A stretch of DNA of 64,000 nt from Sphingobacteriales bacterium (lineage in GTDB: Bacteria > Bacteroidota > Bacteroidia > Chitinophagales > Chitinophagaceae), in contig JACRJO010000025.1 of the NCBI GenBank assembly GCA_016219985.1, positions 90,257-154,256 on the forward strand, given 5' to 3'. Position 1 is the first letter of the stretch. Every line of letters starts with the position of its first letter. The notes beneath the pieces were generated by a model that saw nothing but the letters and a program-made list of their open reading frames with translations, ran no database searches and had not been told where the DNA came from. A program made the position numbers and the translations under genes. This document shows positions 62,110 through 64,000 of the stretch, piece after piece.

Positions 62110-62823
62110 ATGAAAACCATTTTACATAAAGCCCGCACAAGGGGTCATGCCAACCATGGCTGGCTCGACAGTTACCATACATTCAGTTTTGCCGGCTATT
62201 ATGATACGGAAAGAATCCATTTCGGCGCCCTCCGGGTGTTGAATGATGATACCGTTGCCGGGGGTATGGGTTTCGGAGCCCACCCGCACGACAATATGGA
62301 GATCATTTCCATTCCTACCAGCGGCGACCTGGAACACCAGGACAGCATGGGTAACAAACAAGTGATCCGCCAGGGAGATGTGCAGGTGATGAGCGCCGGA
62401 ACGGGCATCACCCACTCAGAAAAAAACAAGAACAGGGACCAGGAAGTGGAGTTCTTCCAGATCTGGGTATTCCCCAACCAGAAGAATGTAACACCCCGTT
62501 ATGACCAGCGAAATTTCACGGACGCAGAAAAGCAGAACAAATTGCTGACCGTGGTCTCTCCCATTGGCACGGATGCCGGGGGCGTGCAAATTCACCAGGA
62601 TGCCTGGTTCAGCCTGGGTAACCTGGACCAGGATTTCCGTACCACGTACACGCTGAAAAATAAAAATAACGGGGTTTACGCCTTTGTTATTGAAGGGGAT
62701 GTTAACATCAATGGCCAGTTACTGAACCGCCGCGACGGAATGGGGATTACGGAAACTGATTCCTTACATATTGAAACCATTTCGCCGGCCACACTCTTAC
62801 TAATGGAAGTTCCAATGCTGTAG
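62110..62823 (+). CDS. Pirin family protein (YhhW-like)
   Basis: 237 residues, a bicupin. N-terminal iron-ligand stretch FGAHPHDNMEIISIP with two His, then the QVMSAGTGITHSE motif with further ligands, and a weaker second cupin. Members such as YhhW have quercetinase activity. 13 bp after the FMN reductase gene. Confidence 0.93.
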   Translation: MKTILHKARTRGHANHGWLDSYHTFSFAGYYDTERIHFGALRVLNDDTVAGGMGFGAHPHDNMEIISIPTSGDLEHQDSMGNKQVIRQGDVQVMSAGTGITHSEKNKNRDQEVEFFQIWVFPNQKNVTPRYDQRNFTDAEKQNKLLTVVSPIGTDAGGVQIHQDAWFSLGNLDQDFRTTYTLKNKNNGVYAFVIEGDVNINGQLLNRRDGMGITETDSLHIETISPATLLLMEVPML

Positions 62824-62960
62824 CAATTATTGGATACTGCGGCGAGTATTGATTATTTAATGATTGACTATGCCCAGGGTTTCGGAAATTCACTAGCTAA
62901 TAGCATATCCCGGAAAGGGATTACAAATGCAGCAAAAGCCAACTGGAATTTAAAATAAAA

Positions 62961-63839
62961 ATGATGAGCACCAGAAATATAGAACATATTATCGCCCCTC
63001 CTCCCCCGCATATGGTGGGTGACGGATTCCGGGTACACAGTTTTTTCCCCGGCGGCAGGTTAATTGACAAGAAAAGAATGAGTCCTTTCTTTTTGATGGA
63101 CTATGGCGCTAAGATTGAATTCGGTCCTTCTGATGAACCCCGGGGAGTTGGCGTGCACCCGCATGCGGGATTCGAAACAGTCACCATTGCCTACCAGGGC
63201 AAAATTGCCCACCACGACAGTGCCGGTCACAGCGGGATCATCGGCGAAGGCGATGTGCAATGGATGACCGCCGGTTCGGGCTTATTGCACAAAGAATACC
63301 ACGAGTCCGGATACAGCAGGACCGGCGGTCCCTTCCAGATGGTGCAGTTATGGGTAAACCTTCCCGCCAAATTCAAGAAAACAAAACCAAAATACCAGGA
63401 GATCACGAATGCTTCCATGGGCCGGCATATCCTGGCCGACGGAAAAAGTTATATTGAAGTGATCGCAGGTGATTATAATGGTACGAAAGGACCTGCCTTT
63501 ACATTTACTCCCATGCAGGTCTATAATGCCCGGCTGATAAAAGGAGCAACGGCCACCCTGAACCTGGATGCCCGGCACAATACCGGTTTACTGGTCATTG
63601 AAGGAAAAGCCCTGATCAATGGCAGTGAAGCGCCGGCAGATCATTTTGTATTATTTAAAAATGACGGGGAAGAAATAAAAATAGAAGCGGAAGAAGACAG
63701 CATCCTGCTGGTCTTATCCGGCGAACCCATTGATGAACCTATCGCGGCCTATGGTCCTTTCCTGATGAATAGCTGGCCCGAAGTGGAGCAGGCAATACAG
63801 GATGTGAATGCGGGGAAGTTTGGTTTTTTGGAAGATTAG
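62961..63839 (+). CDS. Pirin family protein
   Basis: 292 residues, longer than its neighbour. Pirin motifs: GVHPHAGFETVTIAYQG (His pair), QWMTAGSGLLHKEYH and WVNLPAKFKKTKPKYQ. The C-terminal cupin ends SGEPIDEPIAAYGPFLMN. It lies 137 bp after the first pirin, so it may have its own promoter. The two pirins differ clearly and are not a recent duplication. The TAG stop is part of an AGTTGnC heptad tract. Confidence 0.93.
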   Translation: MMSTRNIEHIIAPPPPHMVGDGFRVHSFFPGGRLIDKKRMSPFFLMDYGAKIEFGPSDEPRGVGVHPHAGFETVTIAYQGKIAHHDSAGHSGIIGEGDVQWMTAGSGLLHKEYHESGYSRTGGPFQMVQLWVNLPAKFKKTKPKYQEITNASMGRHILADGKSYIEVIAGDYNGTKGPAFTFTPMQVYNARLIKGATATLNLDARHNTGLLVIEGKALINGSEAPADHFVLFKNDGEEIKIEAEEDSILLVLSGEPIDEPIAAYGPFLMNSWPEVEQAIQDVNAGKFGFLED

Positions 63840-63870
63840 TTGACAGTTGGTAGTTGTCAGCCTGCCTGCC
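63838..63870. repeat. 7-base tract overlapping a stop, followed by half of a palindrome
   Basis: AGTTGAC, AGTTGGT, AGTTGTC, AG from 63838 to 63860; the pirin TAG stop (63837-63839) overlaps it. Then CCTGCCTGCC (63861-63870) matches the left arm of the palindrome at 28698-28718, but the right arm is missing. Confidence 0.65.
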
Positions 63871-63893
63871 GTGTAATTCTTCAGTATTTCGGT

Positions 63894-63920
63894 AACAGTT
63901 TATAAATTAGATAAACTGTT
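63894..63920. promoter_or_regulatory. Inverted repeat just upstream of the last open frame
   Basis: Arms AACAGTTTAT (63894-63903) and ATAAACTGTT (63911-63920) are perfect, with a 7-base loop, and end 4 bp before the ATG at 63925. It may be an operator or the end of a mobile element. Confidence 0.5.
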
Positions 63921-63924
63921 GCAT

Positions 63925-64000
63925 ATGAAAAAGACCGTACAACAGTTAATGACCAGCAAATGGCTATTGATTGTCAAGGAGTACGAAGAAGTTCGACAGA
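63925..64000 (+). CDS. Start of an unidentified gene, possibly a transposase (3' end outside window)
   Basis: Only 25 codons are visible (MKKTVQQLMTSKWLLIVKEY and on). The helical KWLLI-EYE pattern resembles my recollection of N-termini of Bacteroidota IS481-like transposases with a helix-turn-helix, but it is too short to be sure. The truncated palindrome and the inverted repeat upstream fit an insertion sequence end. Confidence 0.35.
   Translation, partial: MKKTVQQLMTSKWLLIVKEYEEVRQ

Overview
The window looks like chromosome of a Bacteroidota bacterium, most likely Chitinophagaceae or a close relative. Evidence: two TonB-dependent outer-membrane receptors, a GLPGLI protein, DUF2851, DUF4382 and DUF1684 proteins, a signal peptidase I with an extra N-terminal membrane part, several Tat-exported Gfo/Idh/MocA and TIM-barrel enzymes, and promoters of the TTG/TAnnTTTG type instead of the E. 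coli type. Gene density is high. No rRNA, tRNA, prophage or CRISPR was seen. Only the last 130 bases hint at a mobile element.

Layout. 1-2773: truncated receptor barrel plus GLPGLI protein. 2777-11681: storage and maltodextrin block (GH13 amylase, MFS sugar carrier, glgC, glgA, then divergently a second sugar permease and a ROK glucokinase). 11765-17243: lipoprotein, phosphodiester glycosidase, lipA, OsmC and DUF2851 genes. 17244-18109: a block of tandem repeats. 18110-21757: one-strand cluster of Maf, UbiA prenyltransferase, KdsC-type phosphatase, IscX, ferredoxin and a DUF2520 reductase. 21838-28603: hydrolases, topA, a methyltransferase and a transglutaminase-like protein. 28726-38482: Gfo/Idh oxidoreductase, csaA, ogt, cdd, lepB, a sigma-54-type response regulator, pdhB, a phosphatase, a GNAT acetyltransferase and a stress protein. 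38743-46639: arginase, DUF1684, a nucleotide-sugar reductase, prolyl oligopeptidase, pfkA and pyk. 46918-56073: two divergent operons that together resemble a 3-keto-glycoside oxidation pathway. 56246-64000: Oar-like receptor, cutC, glycosylasparaginase, FMN reductase, two pirins and the start of a possible transposase.

Two things stand out. First, the divergent operons at 46918-56073 bring together a GMC dehydrogenase, its small subunit, a lipoprotein cytochrome c, a DUF1080 3-keto-glycoside hydrolase, an NAD-dependent oxidoreductase, three TIM-barrel isomerases and a transporter. They flank a pair of palindromes that look like operators. Second, many intergenic spaces hold degenerate tandem tracts with a strict 7- or 8-base pitch. 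Their word differs from locus to locus. At least ten stop codons lie in or within about ten bases of such a tract, and several tracts follow a small CTT/AAG palindrome. I know of no function for them. All assignments come from reading the sequence; no database search was run.
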